A stretch of DNA of 64,000 nt, taken from assembly GCA_036852015.1 (NCBI GenBank), contig JAANDG010000202.1, positions 62,001 to 126,000 on the forward strand, written 5' to 3'. A program made the position numbers and the translations under genes. This DNA comes from Pelodera strongyloides (Eukaryota; Nematoda; Chromadorea; Rhabditida; Rhabditidae). The notes beneath the pieces were generated by a model. The model saw nothing but the letters and a program-made list of their open reading frames with translations. It did not search any database and had not been told where the DNA came from. The stretch's first letter is position 1; each line of letters opens with the position of its first letter. Below are positions 25,601-33,570 of this stretch, piece after piece.

Positions 25601-25820
25601 CACGCATGCAATACTCGTTTGAGGCGGATTCTGTGTTGATGCTGTTATGAAGTTCGTCTTCTTTTAGTATTCAATACAGTACGACTTTCATGATGGACTT
25701 CAAATGAAAATCACATAGCTCTAGTGCAAAGAATTGAGCGATGCTACAGTACACGATTGTCCTCTGTCATTCTAAAATCTAAATAGTTAAACTTACAGTA
25801 TCCCTAGCCGAGCGGCTCAT
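11184..25820 (-). CDS. Large Ser/Arg-rich protein, 40 exons, unknown function
   Basis: I spliced 40 exons that keep phase from ATG (25820-25818, MSRSARDT) to TAA (11184-11186), about 1344 residues. Exons, 5' to 3': 25797-25820, 25465-25514, 25038-25106, 24766-24863, 24618-24670 (tentative), 24076-24143, 23877-23930, 23376-23487, 23030-23107, 22853-22876, 22608-22706, 22204-22350, 21794-21904, 21504-21610, 21035-21184, 20666-20816, 20349-20432, 19455-19502, 19174-19310, 18979-19076, 18631-18693, 17929-18018, 17583-17647, 17355-17402, 17029-17176, 16771-16851, 16152-16207, 15827-15927, 15572-15627, 15305-15361, 14507-15129, 13988-14154, 13519-13717, 13122-13194, 12825-12972, 12719-12790, 12568-12625, 11538-11591, 11289-11351, 11184-11234. 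Residues 1-176 and about 510-1105 are disordered and rich in RS, SR and SP dipeptides. Residues 177-509 and 1106-1344 look folded, with alternating hydrophobic strands such as VKTMHDVLMVPVADTLQI and LLVLVRQDTHIMAQF. There is no signal peptide or TM segment. RS stretches suggest a nuclear or phosphoregulated protein. I recognise no family. Confidence 0.75.
12185..12345. repeat. GC-rich GCGCC island in intron
   Basis: Second copy of the GC island seen at 9445-9632, inside the intron between 11591 and 12568 of the large gene. Long frames crossing it are artefacts of its composition. Confidence 0.5.
14180..14486. mobile_element. Family C TIR element, one end decayed
   Basis: The right end reads AAGGTGAGCTGATCCCTTTAA. 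The interior is an imperfect palindrome around CAAAGGGTAATTG. It matches the complete copy at 32037-32408 and lies in the intron after the 14507-15129 exon. Confidence 0.6.
17855..17905 (-). repeat. Decayed duplicate of exon 17583-17647
   Basis: On the minus strand this reads a TTATTTAG acceptor followed by a sequence matching CACAATTCTC(G/C)CAGAGATT from the exon at 17583-17647. The preceding intron end (TTGTAC..TTATTTAG) is shared too. It appears to be an ancient tandem duplication of an intron end plus exon that has lost its frame. Confidence 0.45.
18195..18285 (+). mobile_element. tRNA-derived SINE-like element (S1)
   Basis: GGTAGCGCAGTGGTTATCGA supplies a good box A and D-arm, and GGGTTAGATTCCC a T-arm, followed by CGTCCAATACCCAAAC. 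The anticodon stem does not pair well in any register, so I regard it as a tRNA-derived element and not a tRNA gene. Confidence 0.5.
19623..19682. repeat. (TA)n microsatellite
   Basis: About 60 bp of pure TA repeat in an intron of the large minus-strand gene. Confidence 0.95.
19718..20240. repeat. Inverted pair of TGGACACC minisatellites
   Basis: The left arm (about 19718-19850) is an array of a 10/20-bp unit TGGACACCCT-TGGACACCAG. The right arm (about 20103-20240) is the same array in reverse complement, and both are flanked by the same unique sequence (TTATTGGATAATACACCCGG). The spacer is about 250 bp. The whole pair sits in the intron between exons 19455-19502 and 20349-20432. Confidence 0.9.
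21371..21442 (-). mobile_element. tRNA-like pseudogene or SINE
   Basis: The minus strand carries a sound T-arm (GCGGGTTCGATTCCCGC) then TCGACC, but the acceptor and D-arm do not fold. It lies in an intron of the large gene. Confidence 0.4.
21911..21947 (+). repeat. Interstitial TTAGGC telomere-like repeat
   Basis: Degenerate tandem TTAGGC/TTAGGG, the nematode telomere motif, inside an intron just upstream of the exon 21794-21904. Confidence 0.7.
23260..23356. repeat. GA microsatellite
   Basis: Imperfect (GA)n tract in an intron. Frames across it give RERERE/LSLSLS artefacts. Confidence 0.9.
24381..24612. mobile_element. Family F palindromic MITE
   Basis: Terminal inverted repeats GGGCGCGTTTAAGATG(G/A)CCG continue into a near-perfect palindrome (CGGCCGTTCAGGTTGG arms). 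TTA is duplicated at 24378-24380 and 24613-24615. It is 232 bp and non-coding. Its right end abuts the donor of exon 24618-24670, so the duplicated TTA and the element's last base form part of GTTAAG. Confidence 0.85.
25125..25265. repeat. GA microsatellite
   Basis: Imperfect (GA)n with GGAGGG and GTGGA interruptions, in the intron between the second and third exons of the large gene. Confidence 0.9.
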
Positions 25821-26103
25821 TTTCTGGTCCGAATATTGGAAAATTCTAGTACGGAAAGGTGAGACTTGTCGAGAATAATAACGTTTCGTTGGGAATTTGG
25901 ATATTTAAAGCCAAACAACTATGCTAATCTGAGGAATCAACTGACAAGAAATGAGGGGGCAATTGATTGACGTCAACTTTGAATATGTTATACATCATTG
26001 ACGGAATGCGTTTCCATCATCCATCAACAATTGGTAGACTTTCGAAATGATTGCTTCAAAGGGGGCTTTGTAAATGAAAAGCATACGGCATTCTGAGGCC
26101 GTA

Positions 26104-26160
26104 TTCACCAACATGCAGGAAGCTCTCCCTGGACTCCCCAGGGAGCTAAGGAGTGCGTAG
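26104..26160. other. Strong isolated hairpin
   Basis: AGCTCCCTGGGG/CTCCAGGGAGAGCT-like arms pair as AGCTCTCCCTGG-(5 nt)-CCAGGGAGCT. It lies just upstream of the hairpin array, with no coding potential. Confidence 0.4.
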
Positions 26161-26183
26161 AGAGTGGTCGCTATTAGCATCAG

Positions 26184-27006
26184 AAAACCTGGCCGAGTGA
26201 GTTTCTAGTCATCATACTGTGTAACCAGAGGACTGAGAAAGTCACGCGGACAGGGTTTCTATCTTTCTAGTTTCGGGCTTAGGATTTCGGGTTTCGGTTT
26301 TTGGGTTTCGGGTTGATTCACAGCTTGGAAGGGTAAGCAGTAAGCCTTGACAATGAAAAACCTGGCCGAGTAAGTTTCTAGTCATCACACCATATGCAGA
26401 TGACTGGGAAACATACCCAGAAAGGGTTTTCAAGAGGGAAATGGTAATTCTTATGAAAGGGTGTAGCATAAGCTATTATTACAATTAAGAAACCTGGCCG
26501 AGTGAGTTTCTAGTCATCAAACTACAAGCAGACGACTGAGAAGCACACCCAGTCAGGGCACTTAGCGCTAAAGGAAAATAAGTCTTCCGAAGATGGAAAA
26601 CGGAAAATGGAAACCGGAAAATGGAAAAAACCGAAACCTGGCCGAGTGAGTTTCTAGTCATCAAGCTATGCAGAGGACTGAGAAGCACACCCAGTCAGGG
26701 CACTTACTGTTAGCGGTAATGGAAAACGGAATGTAAAAACGGAAACAGAATGGAAAACGGAAACGGAAAATGGAATCCGCAAATGGAATCCGGAAAATGG
26801 AAAAATCCAAAACCTGGCCGAGTGAGTTTCTAGTCATCGTACTGTATTCAGAGGACTGAGAAAAACACCCAGCCAGGGCTTGGTCGCCACGGATTATGTA
26901 AAAACGATTACAAGTTGAGCTTATAACGCAATAATCACCTAGCTGAGTGAGTCTCTAGTCATCAAACTTTTAGCAGAGGACCAAGAATACCCAGTCAGCT
27001 AGGTTT
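26184..27006. ncRNA. Tandem array of six ~70-nt hairpin units
   Basis: Six copies at 26184-26258, 26356-26430, 26490-26559, 26634-26700, 26809-26880 and 26937-27006 share CTGGCCGAGTGAGTTTCTAG then TCATC, a 10-14 nt loop, and GA(G/T)GACTGAGAA..CACCCAGTCAGG. Each folds into one long hairpin, with GTTTCTAGTCATC pairing to GATGACTGGGAAAC in unit 2. The outer stem changes in concert: CCTGGC/GCCAGG in unit 5 becomes ACCTAGCTGA/TCAGCTAGGT in unit 6. The 5' arm is nearly invariant while loops and spacers vary, and the spacers are GGAAAATGGAAAC-type simple sequence. TGGCCGAGTGAG also resembles a Pol III A box. It could be a small-RNA precursor cluster, structured ncRNA genes or tandem foldback repeats, and the strand is undetermined. 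Confidence 0.6.
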
Positions 27007-27059
27007 TAGAAGTGGTAGAGATAACTTAGGAATACTGTAGTTTGCATTCTTAGTGTAGT

Positions 27060-27360
27060 TTGTAGGCTGAACTGAACTGTAGCTTGTATAGTAGCGGAGT
27101 TCGGATTCAAGTACATATTCTCCATCCGGTGAGCCTATTTAAGGCAAGTGGGCGGTTCTGATCAGGTAGGCGCAGATGTTAGCATTTAGGTGCGCTGCTA
27201 GTGGGAGCGTTACCCCGGGGGTAAGTTAGAGCAGATGCAAGACCGAGATGTCGGGTATTGCTCCCCAAGGTGGTTATCAGGCACTTGGGATATACAGATG
27301 CTCTACTCTAAGGTAGAGACATATGGGCAAGGCATCCTTCCGGTACAAATTGTGACTAAT
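27060..27360. other. Unexplained, higher-complexity non-coding block
   Basis: This block follows the hairpin array and has balanced composition, several short inverted repeats (GCCTATTTAAGGC, TACCCCGGGGGTA, CTCTACTCTAAGGTAGAG) and no long frame. It differs from the AT-rich flanks. It might be a structured RNA or a divergent promoter. From 27598 to 28082 I see only AT-rich upstream sequence. Confidence 0.3.
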
Positions 27361-27480
27361 TGTAAAAAGTAGCAACATTTGTTGAAAATTTGCAAAGACA
27401 AGGACAAAGATACATAAACTAAACTTTGCAATTTGAAAAAAATCTTATTGCTTGCTCTTCATTGGAAAATGGAATAAGTT

Positions 27481-27597
27481 CCGAAACTACAGAAAACCGC
27501 CGTTAGGCGACCACCGAATGGTTTTCACCGGAAAAACCATTTGGTGACCATGATCTGACCAAGGGACGACGGTTTTCGTGTTGTGAGAAAACTACGG
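27481..27597. mobile_element. Family A foldback element
   Basis: Compact copy with CCATTTGGTGACCA in the centre and CCGAAAC.ACAGAAAACCG at the end, as at 905-1110. Confidence 0.65.
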
Positions 27598-28082
27598 AAT
27601 AGCAGATACACATGATAAAGTAACGACGAGCACAACAAACTAATCAAAACATAAATACCTCATGGATGGAAAATAAACAAAATCTCAAATTGGATAAAAT
27701 TCAACTCCAAAAGAATACAGTCAGTTATTGATGTTTCCCACGAGCACGAAGGAAATTTTGATAAATTGCTTGATACAAAGTTAGTGTTTTCCTACATATT
27801 TTGTGAATTAGAAGGAAAAGACTTTTTCTTACTCACTGTACAAAATGAGAGGTAAATTGTCACCAAGATGTCGCCATTACGTTGGTATGTTCTAATTTCT
27901 AATTTCTCTGAAATGTTTGAATTTTTTGTATTATTCGAAGGAATTCTGCCGACGTTCGTAAATCACAAATATCTAAAGCAAGACATTTTGCTTATTTGTT
28001 TATTTGTTTACTTGGTTGTGTCATTCGTGTTACTCATGAAATAAAGCAGAATGAAAATTCATCCGAGCGAGAACTGGGACGC

Positions 28083-31000
28083 ATGAGCACTGGTAAAGCA
28101 TTTGTTCAAAAAATCGAACTTGATAAGTTGATCAATGTTCCAGGAATTATATTATTCGTGATTCCCTTTATCACATTTTTCTTCATTATCTCCACAAGTC
28201 CAACAACCTCAGTCGTCGTTGAAAAAAATGAGCGATTCACTTACTTTGCTACTCAACACTACGCTTACATACTTGACCGTAAAACTGGAGAGGAACAAGA
28301 CGTTGGGTACGAAGTCTTGCCTTCGGTGGGTTTATTTTTTGTCTTTAAAGCGGCATGGCGTAAGTATACGGCGTAAGATGTCAATGTGCTACATGTTTTT
28401 CAATTTTCATATGTTTTGGTAGGAATGCAGACGTTCCAAAATACGTGCAACGCGTGAACGTGACATAAGTAGTAATGGAGTTTATTTTTTCGATACGTGA
28501 CAAAAACATTACGGATCACATAAACAGTTTGCTTTGGTTATCTCGATGCGATGACGCGGCCATCGTTGTCGTTTCTGGCGGTAGATACGGAGCCATAGGA
28601 ACCTCATGTAGGGAGAATGTACAAAATAAATTATAATTGAAATTTTTAGAAAGACAAGTGCGGACCTGCTCTGATCGTTCTTTGTGTGGTGCATTCAAAC
28701 GCCGAAAACTTTCAAGTTAGACAGGCCATACGAGAAACTTGGGCGGCGAAGAATTCCAGCAACTCGTGGAAAGTGAGGAGTTCCTTTACTTCTAGGATAT
28801 AGGAGAATCTACGTGTTACTTATGCACTTGGAGCTACATATCAACTTACTCATTGTTATTACTGACATAACTGCTCACCGTATTTAGTACATCAACGGCA
28901 CATTACGTTTTCAAGTAAAAACACCAGCGGTTCCGGAAAATAGGTTCATTATGAACTACTACAAGCGCATTCCCATGTATTATATGTAAATTTCGTGCCC
29001 TCTATGCCGCTGGGCACAGAACAGCACTCAATTTGCATGTAATACTTGTGAAGCGTTCGTCCGACACATTTTTGTGTCCTAACGCTTTAATTTCCAATCC
29101 TCGTCGATCTGAAGTAATATTCAGCATGCTGCAAAGCAAGTCTTCGTCATTGGACTGTCAACGGACACCGAGCTCAACAATAAAAATTTTGAAGAAGCCA
29201 AAAACTACAAGGATATGATATTTTATGGATTTACCGACAGCCAAAATGACAGAGATCAAATATTTAAGGTAAATTTATGTGTATGCTTGCCCCCATAAAA
29301 TGTCGAAGACCTGTGCAGACAAAAAGGCGCGCAGAGGCTTCGTACAAGCTTCGCCAGGATCTCGCAAAACTAGTTTCTACGTAAGATGAGGTATGCGAGT
29401 GGCGAGTGAGTGGCGAAGACATGGCATGGTGCGCGGCGAGAGATTGGCGCCCTTGTTATCTTTCGCCGCGCTCCACCACGGTCCCGCGTTGAATCAGCGC
29501 AGAGAAAGTCCCTCCATGGTGACGTTATATTTTTTTGTAAGATATAATTTACTTGCAGAGTCTCATCATGTTGCACTATCATCGGTATCACTGTCCGGCA
29601 AAGTTGTTAGTAAAGGTATATATTGTTTCCAAATTACATTTTTTTTAGACAATTGCATATATTTGTCTGTCCATTGATTTTCTCGTGAGCTGAACGATAC
29701 AAACAAATGTTGTTTAAGCAAACAAATGTTACAACCTTGATTACCTTGACGACTCGTACTTCAGCATCAAGGTCGATTTGACAGCTGCGAGTCCCATGTT
29801 ACATTCCATTGTACACTATTCCTGGCGTTCAAGATAACTAAAACTACGGCCATTCAATTGTCGCTGAATATCTTTCATCATTTTGATGCACACATTTAAA
29901 TGTGTTAATAAATATTTAAATATTTAGGTCGACGAATCCGTTATTCTGCACATCGACCGTTTCATTGCTGTTTTGAGTGAAAAAGGCAGAAGATCATCCA
30001 GTTTCATTGCCGGTTCGATCATAAGCAGAGAAATTCCAGAGCAGAAAAGTGCCAGCATCTGGGGGTAACTATTTTATTTTTTGTTCAAAAAAATTGCTGC
30101 GATTATGCCAATTCTATGCCAACCCTGGACTTCCACAAAGAGCGATAAAGCTCCACAATTGTACGCCAATCCGAATCTGCGCACATTTTTCGTCGCCGTA
30201 TTCACGCGGCTTGCACGTCAATATTCCTCAATTATTTTTTTTAGCAAAGCAGCTAATTGTTATGGCAATTTCTAGAGACCCGCCTGATATACACTAACCA
30301 GCTTATAAAGCTGGTTGAACGAAACGACAGGTCTTTGAAACATATGTTGGACATTGCACATTTCCATATCTTTTATGCAAATGATTATAATTGGACTAAA
30401 AATCGCATATACTACAGGGGAATACAGCGTCCAACATACGTTTCAAAAACCGGCTGTTAATCCGCTTTAATATAATTCCAGTAAAGCCCGAATTGCATTT
30501 GCTGATGGCCACATCTACGTCATTTCCAGAAAATCTGCATATGAAATAGCGACCAATGTAAATGAACGGGCCTATATACCAGTAAGGAAAATTATATTTC
30601 AGAAAAGACGAATGATGTCTAAAATTATCGATTATTTGAGAAAATTAGAGAAGTACGTAGCTATAAGAAGGAAAAAAACAGTATAAGGAATAAAACCGTG
30701 TTACTTTATTTAAATACTTAAATGATCTACCAGATCTACCAGGAAAATACTTACTGCTGTTTTGGTTTAATTAAGTAAAAATTATTTAGGTAAATCTGTT
30801 TTTTTTTTCGGCTCACCAAGTAACAGCCTCATGTAAATCGCAGTTTCCCTGAATAATGTTGATTTAAAAACAGAATTTTAGGACGCGGCAATGTTTATCA
30901 CGGGAAGCCTAGTAAAAGGAACGAGGACCGATCTTATACAGATTGGCACGGGAATCGTGACAAAGGTAATAATAATAATAAGAAACTTATTTATGTATTC

Positions 31001-31484
31001 GTCGCCTAATGCTCAGGGCCTCTGCGGAACAAGTCATAAGCCAACCGTTGAAACTGTATTTTCACCCTTGAATAAAGGTGCACGCTCTTGAAGCGTAAAA
31101 GAATGATTTATTTATTTATTTATTATGCGTATGGGTATGTGCTTGTCGCGTGGCAGGGTGTGTATGTACTGTAAGTTTTCAAAATTGAAGCATCAGGGTA
31201 CGTGGTTTTGAAGCTCATGCCGGAGAAGATAACAATGCCAATGAAGAATAAAAACATTGTGTGCTGTGCCTTCCATGCGGTGCCTTTTCGGCACATACGA
31301 GCACAGAAACCACGTGTCGTTCCGCTTTAAAGTTTCTTTGTTTTAGGAACTTCTCCAAGCATCGAGCGGGTGCCAGCACAACGACTCTGTTTTCGCTGTC
31401 CATACTAATTCAGCTACTCCGGATGCTTACAAAACAATATGGACATCTCTAAGACACAACCCTTGTTATCATGATTTATCGTGA
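28083..31484 (+). CDS. GT31-family glycosyltransferase, catalytic motifs degenerate
   Basis: Nine exons keep phase: 28083-28306, 28423-28459, 28650-28772, 29125-29268, 29559-29615, 29928-30064, 30482-30581, 30882-30965, 31347-31484 (TGA). They give 347 residues. Residues 19-39 are a signal anchor, giving type II topology expected for a Golgi enzyme. The GT31 landmarks are present in order: CGPALIVLCVVHS then FQVRQAIRETWA, VFVIGLS, HCPAKLLVKVDE, and DGHIYVISRKSAYEIA (the usual SGxGYVxS block). GT31 enzymes transfer Gal, GlcNAc or GalNAc in beta-1,3 linkage and need a DDD metal site. Here that site reads D197-E-S199, and the later EDV motif reads D275-A-A277. The protein may therefore be catalytically dead or altered. 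Several introns carry repeats (family B at 30295-30475, S2 at 31000-31110). The start ATG was chosen because it places the anchor near the N-terminus. The sequence further upstream looks non-coding. Confidence 0.85.
30295..30475. mobile_element. Family B foldback in GT31 intron
   Basis: Inverted arms end in GTTGAACGAAACGA and TTTCAAAAACCGGCTGTTAA, with the ATGCAAATGATTATAATTG core shared with other family B copies. Confidence 0.5.
31000..31110 (+). mobile_element. S2 short dispersed element with TAAA tail
   Basis: Reads GTCGCCTAATGCTCAGGGCC, TCTGCGGAACAAGTCATAAG, then CCTTGAATAAAGGTGCACGC and an ATTTATTT tail. Other copies are at 17690-17755, 55020-55140, 63478-63580 and 63815-63905. The polarity and tail suggest a retroposed SINE-like repeat. 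Confidence 0.6.
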
Positions 31485-31684
31485 TCTTATGTCTGTTTGC
31501 TTTTAGAATTTCGTATCATAAATAGAATAAAATATGTTGAAATAAAAGAATATATGCATCGTTATGGTAATGGTTCTAGTGCTCTTTGCCTGGGATACTC
31601 AAAAACGCAAATATCCACAATATTTTGCCATTCATTACCTGATTGTAAGCACAAGCAATTTTGTCTCATCCAGTACATAAGAAA

Positions 31685-31925
31685 GTGGTGACGGTTCACT
31701 GGATTTTTCTTAGGCCTGCCCATTTGGTGACCACTTCGTGACCGTGTGGTGTCCAAGTTTTACGAAAACCGTTATCAACTGGCCGGCAAATGATCACGAA
31801 CCAGTCACGAACCAGTCACCAGATGTTTTTTCCGGTAAAACCATTTTTTCCGGTAAAACCATTTTCCGGGCCATCGACGGTTTTCCTGGTTTCGGCAAAT
31901 TATTTCGTTTTCCTGTGATAAGGCA
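31685..31925. mobile_element. Family A foldback element
   Basis: Contains CCATTTGGTGACCA, repeated CCAGTCACGAACCAGTCAC and TTTTCCGGTAAAACCA duplications, and the family terminus CCGAAACCAGGAAAACCG in reverse complement. Confidence 0.7.
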
Positions 31926-32036
31926 CTGACAGTGTTATCAGGATTGACAATGAATGAGCAAGGGCACTACATACGCGCGCATATGTTTATGTATACAAAA
32001 ACTTTATCAAACATATATTTTGATACAATTTAAACC

Positions 32037-32408
32037 TTAAAATGATCGGTTCACCTCAAATAGTGTATGTTTTTTTTGTTTCTTTATTTTCTATGAGGGA
32101 TAATAAAAATTTGGATTACAAAAAGTAGTGTTCTATTTCAATAATCACGGAGATATTGGGTGATAAAGTGGTGGATCGATTGGGCCGAAATGCAGAAAGG
32201 GTAAACAAACAAGTCATGACAATTACACTTTTTGCATTCTGGTCCGATCAATCCACCACTTTATCACCCAATATCTTTGTGAGTATTGAAATAAAACACT
32301 ACTTTTTGTATTCCAAATTTGTATTATCCCTTATAGATATAGGGTGGAGGTTGAAAATAAAGAAACAACAAAAACATACACTATTTGAGGTGAGCCGATC
32401 CCTTTAAA
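32037..32408. mobile_element. Family C TIR element
   Basis: Ends are ATCGGTTCACCTCAAATAGT and its complement followed by CCCTTTAA. The interior is a long palindrome (TGATAAAGTGGTGGATCGAT and its mirror). It is non-coding, and a related copy is at 42381-42866. Confidence 0.85.
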
Positions 32409-32587
32409 CATTAACAAATAAAATTTAATTGTTCATCCACTCTCCCTCGGTTCGCACCAATTTTCCGTCGATTTTCTGCACAAGCACGGGAAGTTTGTAC
32501 ATTTTCACACCGGCGACCTCCTAGGAATGAGTGGATTTTTTTTTTGAATATTTTTATTTCGCGCTCCCTAAGGTGTCTTAATTGCAA

Positions 32588-32740
32588 TGGGGTTTCCAAG
32601 TGTCCCATAAATTCGGCGTGATTCTGTCAATTTTACCGTTTTCAGCACGAAACTTGCATATATGATATGAAAAATAAAAAAATATCCTTGTGTAGTTCCA
32701 AAATACTGTAATTTTCACCATACTTGGAAACCCCATAATG
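32588..32740. mobile_element. Family D foldback element
   Basis: Arms are TGGGGTTTCCAAGTGTCCCA and CCATACTTGGAAACCCCA, with a GCACGAAACTTGCATATATG core. Relatives are at 33025-33300, 39268-39850 and 40228-40385. Confidence 0.7.
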
Positions 32741-33024
32741 CAAAATACAACAAACCCTCTCACATAGAAATATTTCCCCCATAATGAAGATATTCATATT
32801 TACTATAATATTTTACTAACAACCTGTAAGTTCCCATAAAATCAGTTACCTTATGATGTGTAGCGGCGTACTCCTCATGGTTTCTGGGGCCGTGACGGAC
32901 TGAAATTTGCGAGTTTAAATTTGTTAAAGCGAAATACCGGGTGGTGTTTGAAACCCATCGACTACATCTGCGTTCTTACACTAATTTATGCAAATGAACA
33001 TAAATTAGTAAAAAATCGACCCCA

Positions 33025-33300
33025 CTTTTGCATAATGGGGTTTCCAAATATGCCAAAAACCGTGTGTTTTCCTTCCAAGTATCAATTGCAAAGGGTGCCA
33101 AACTACCGTAATTTTGCGTAATTTTGACACATCCGCATTATAGAAAATCCGCCACCAAAGCTAATTATTTGTTGAACAAATGGTCCCGTGGCGTTCGGTC
33201 GTAAAAACTGCCTGTAGATATGCTCGTGTAGTGCCAACTACGGTAATTGTTTCTATACTTGGAAGGAAAATCGGCCATACTTGGAAACCCCATAAATGTA
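33025..33300. mobile_element. Family D foldback element
   Basis: ATGGGGTTTCCAAATATGCC at the left pairs with GGCCATACTTGGAAACCCCA at the right. A family B arm follows at 33318-33395. Confidence 0.6.
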
Positions 33301-33570
33301 TAAGAAGGCAGCTGCCCACGATATCAAAAACCGGCCGGTATAAACAGGAAGCTGCCCATGATGTGTTTCAAAAACCGGCCGTTATTCGCTTTAAATTTTC
33401 ATGTCTCAACTAAATGTTTTTGAAAACCTTGCTGTTTACCAAGATTAATTTGATAAATCCTGAATTGACGTTAAAATGGTCGACAAGTAAATACTAATTA
33501 TAAAATTACTCAAATGTCTATAAATTAAATTAATTATAAACAAAAAATTATTATTATAAAATAACAAAAC

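Noticed and set aside
25439..25639. Plus-strand 66-codon frame with five cysteines (starts MEATAENLTEYEIYG)
   Set aside because: It overlaps the second exon of the large minus-strand gene, which fits in phase with a GTAAGG donor and the RS-rich reading. The plus frame is most likely its shadow.
26184..27006. CRISPR-like array
   Set aside because: Repeats are foldback units with variable, low-complexity spacers, unequal spacing and a nematode gene context. No cas genes are present.
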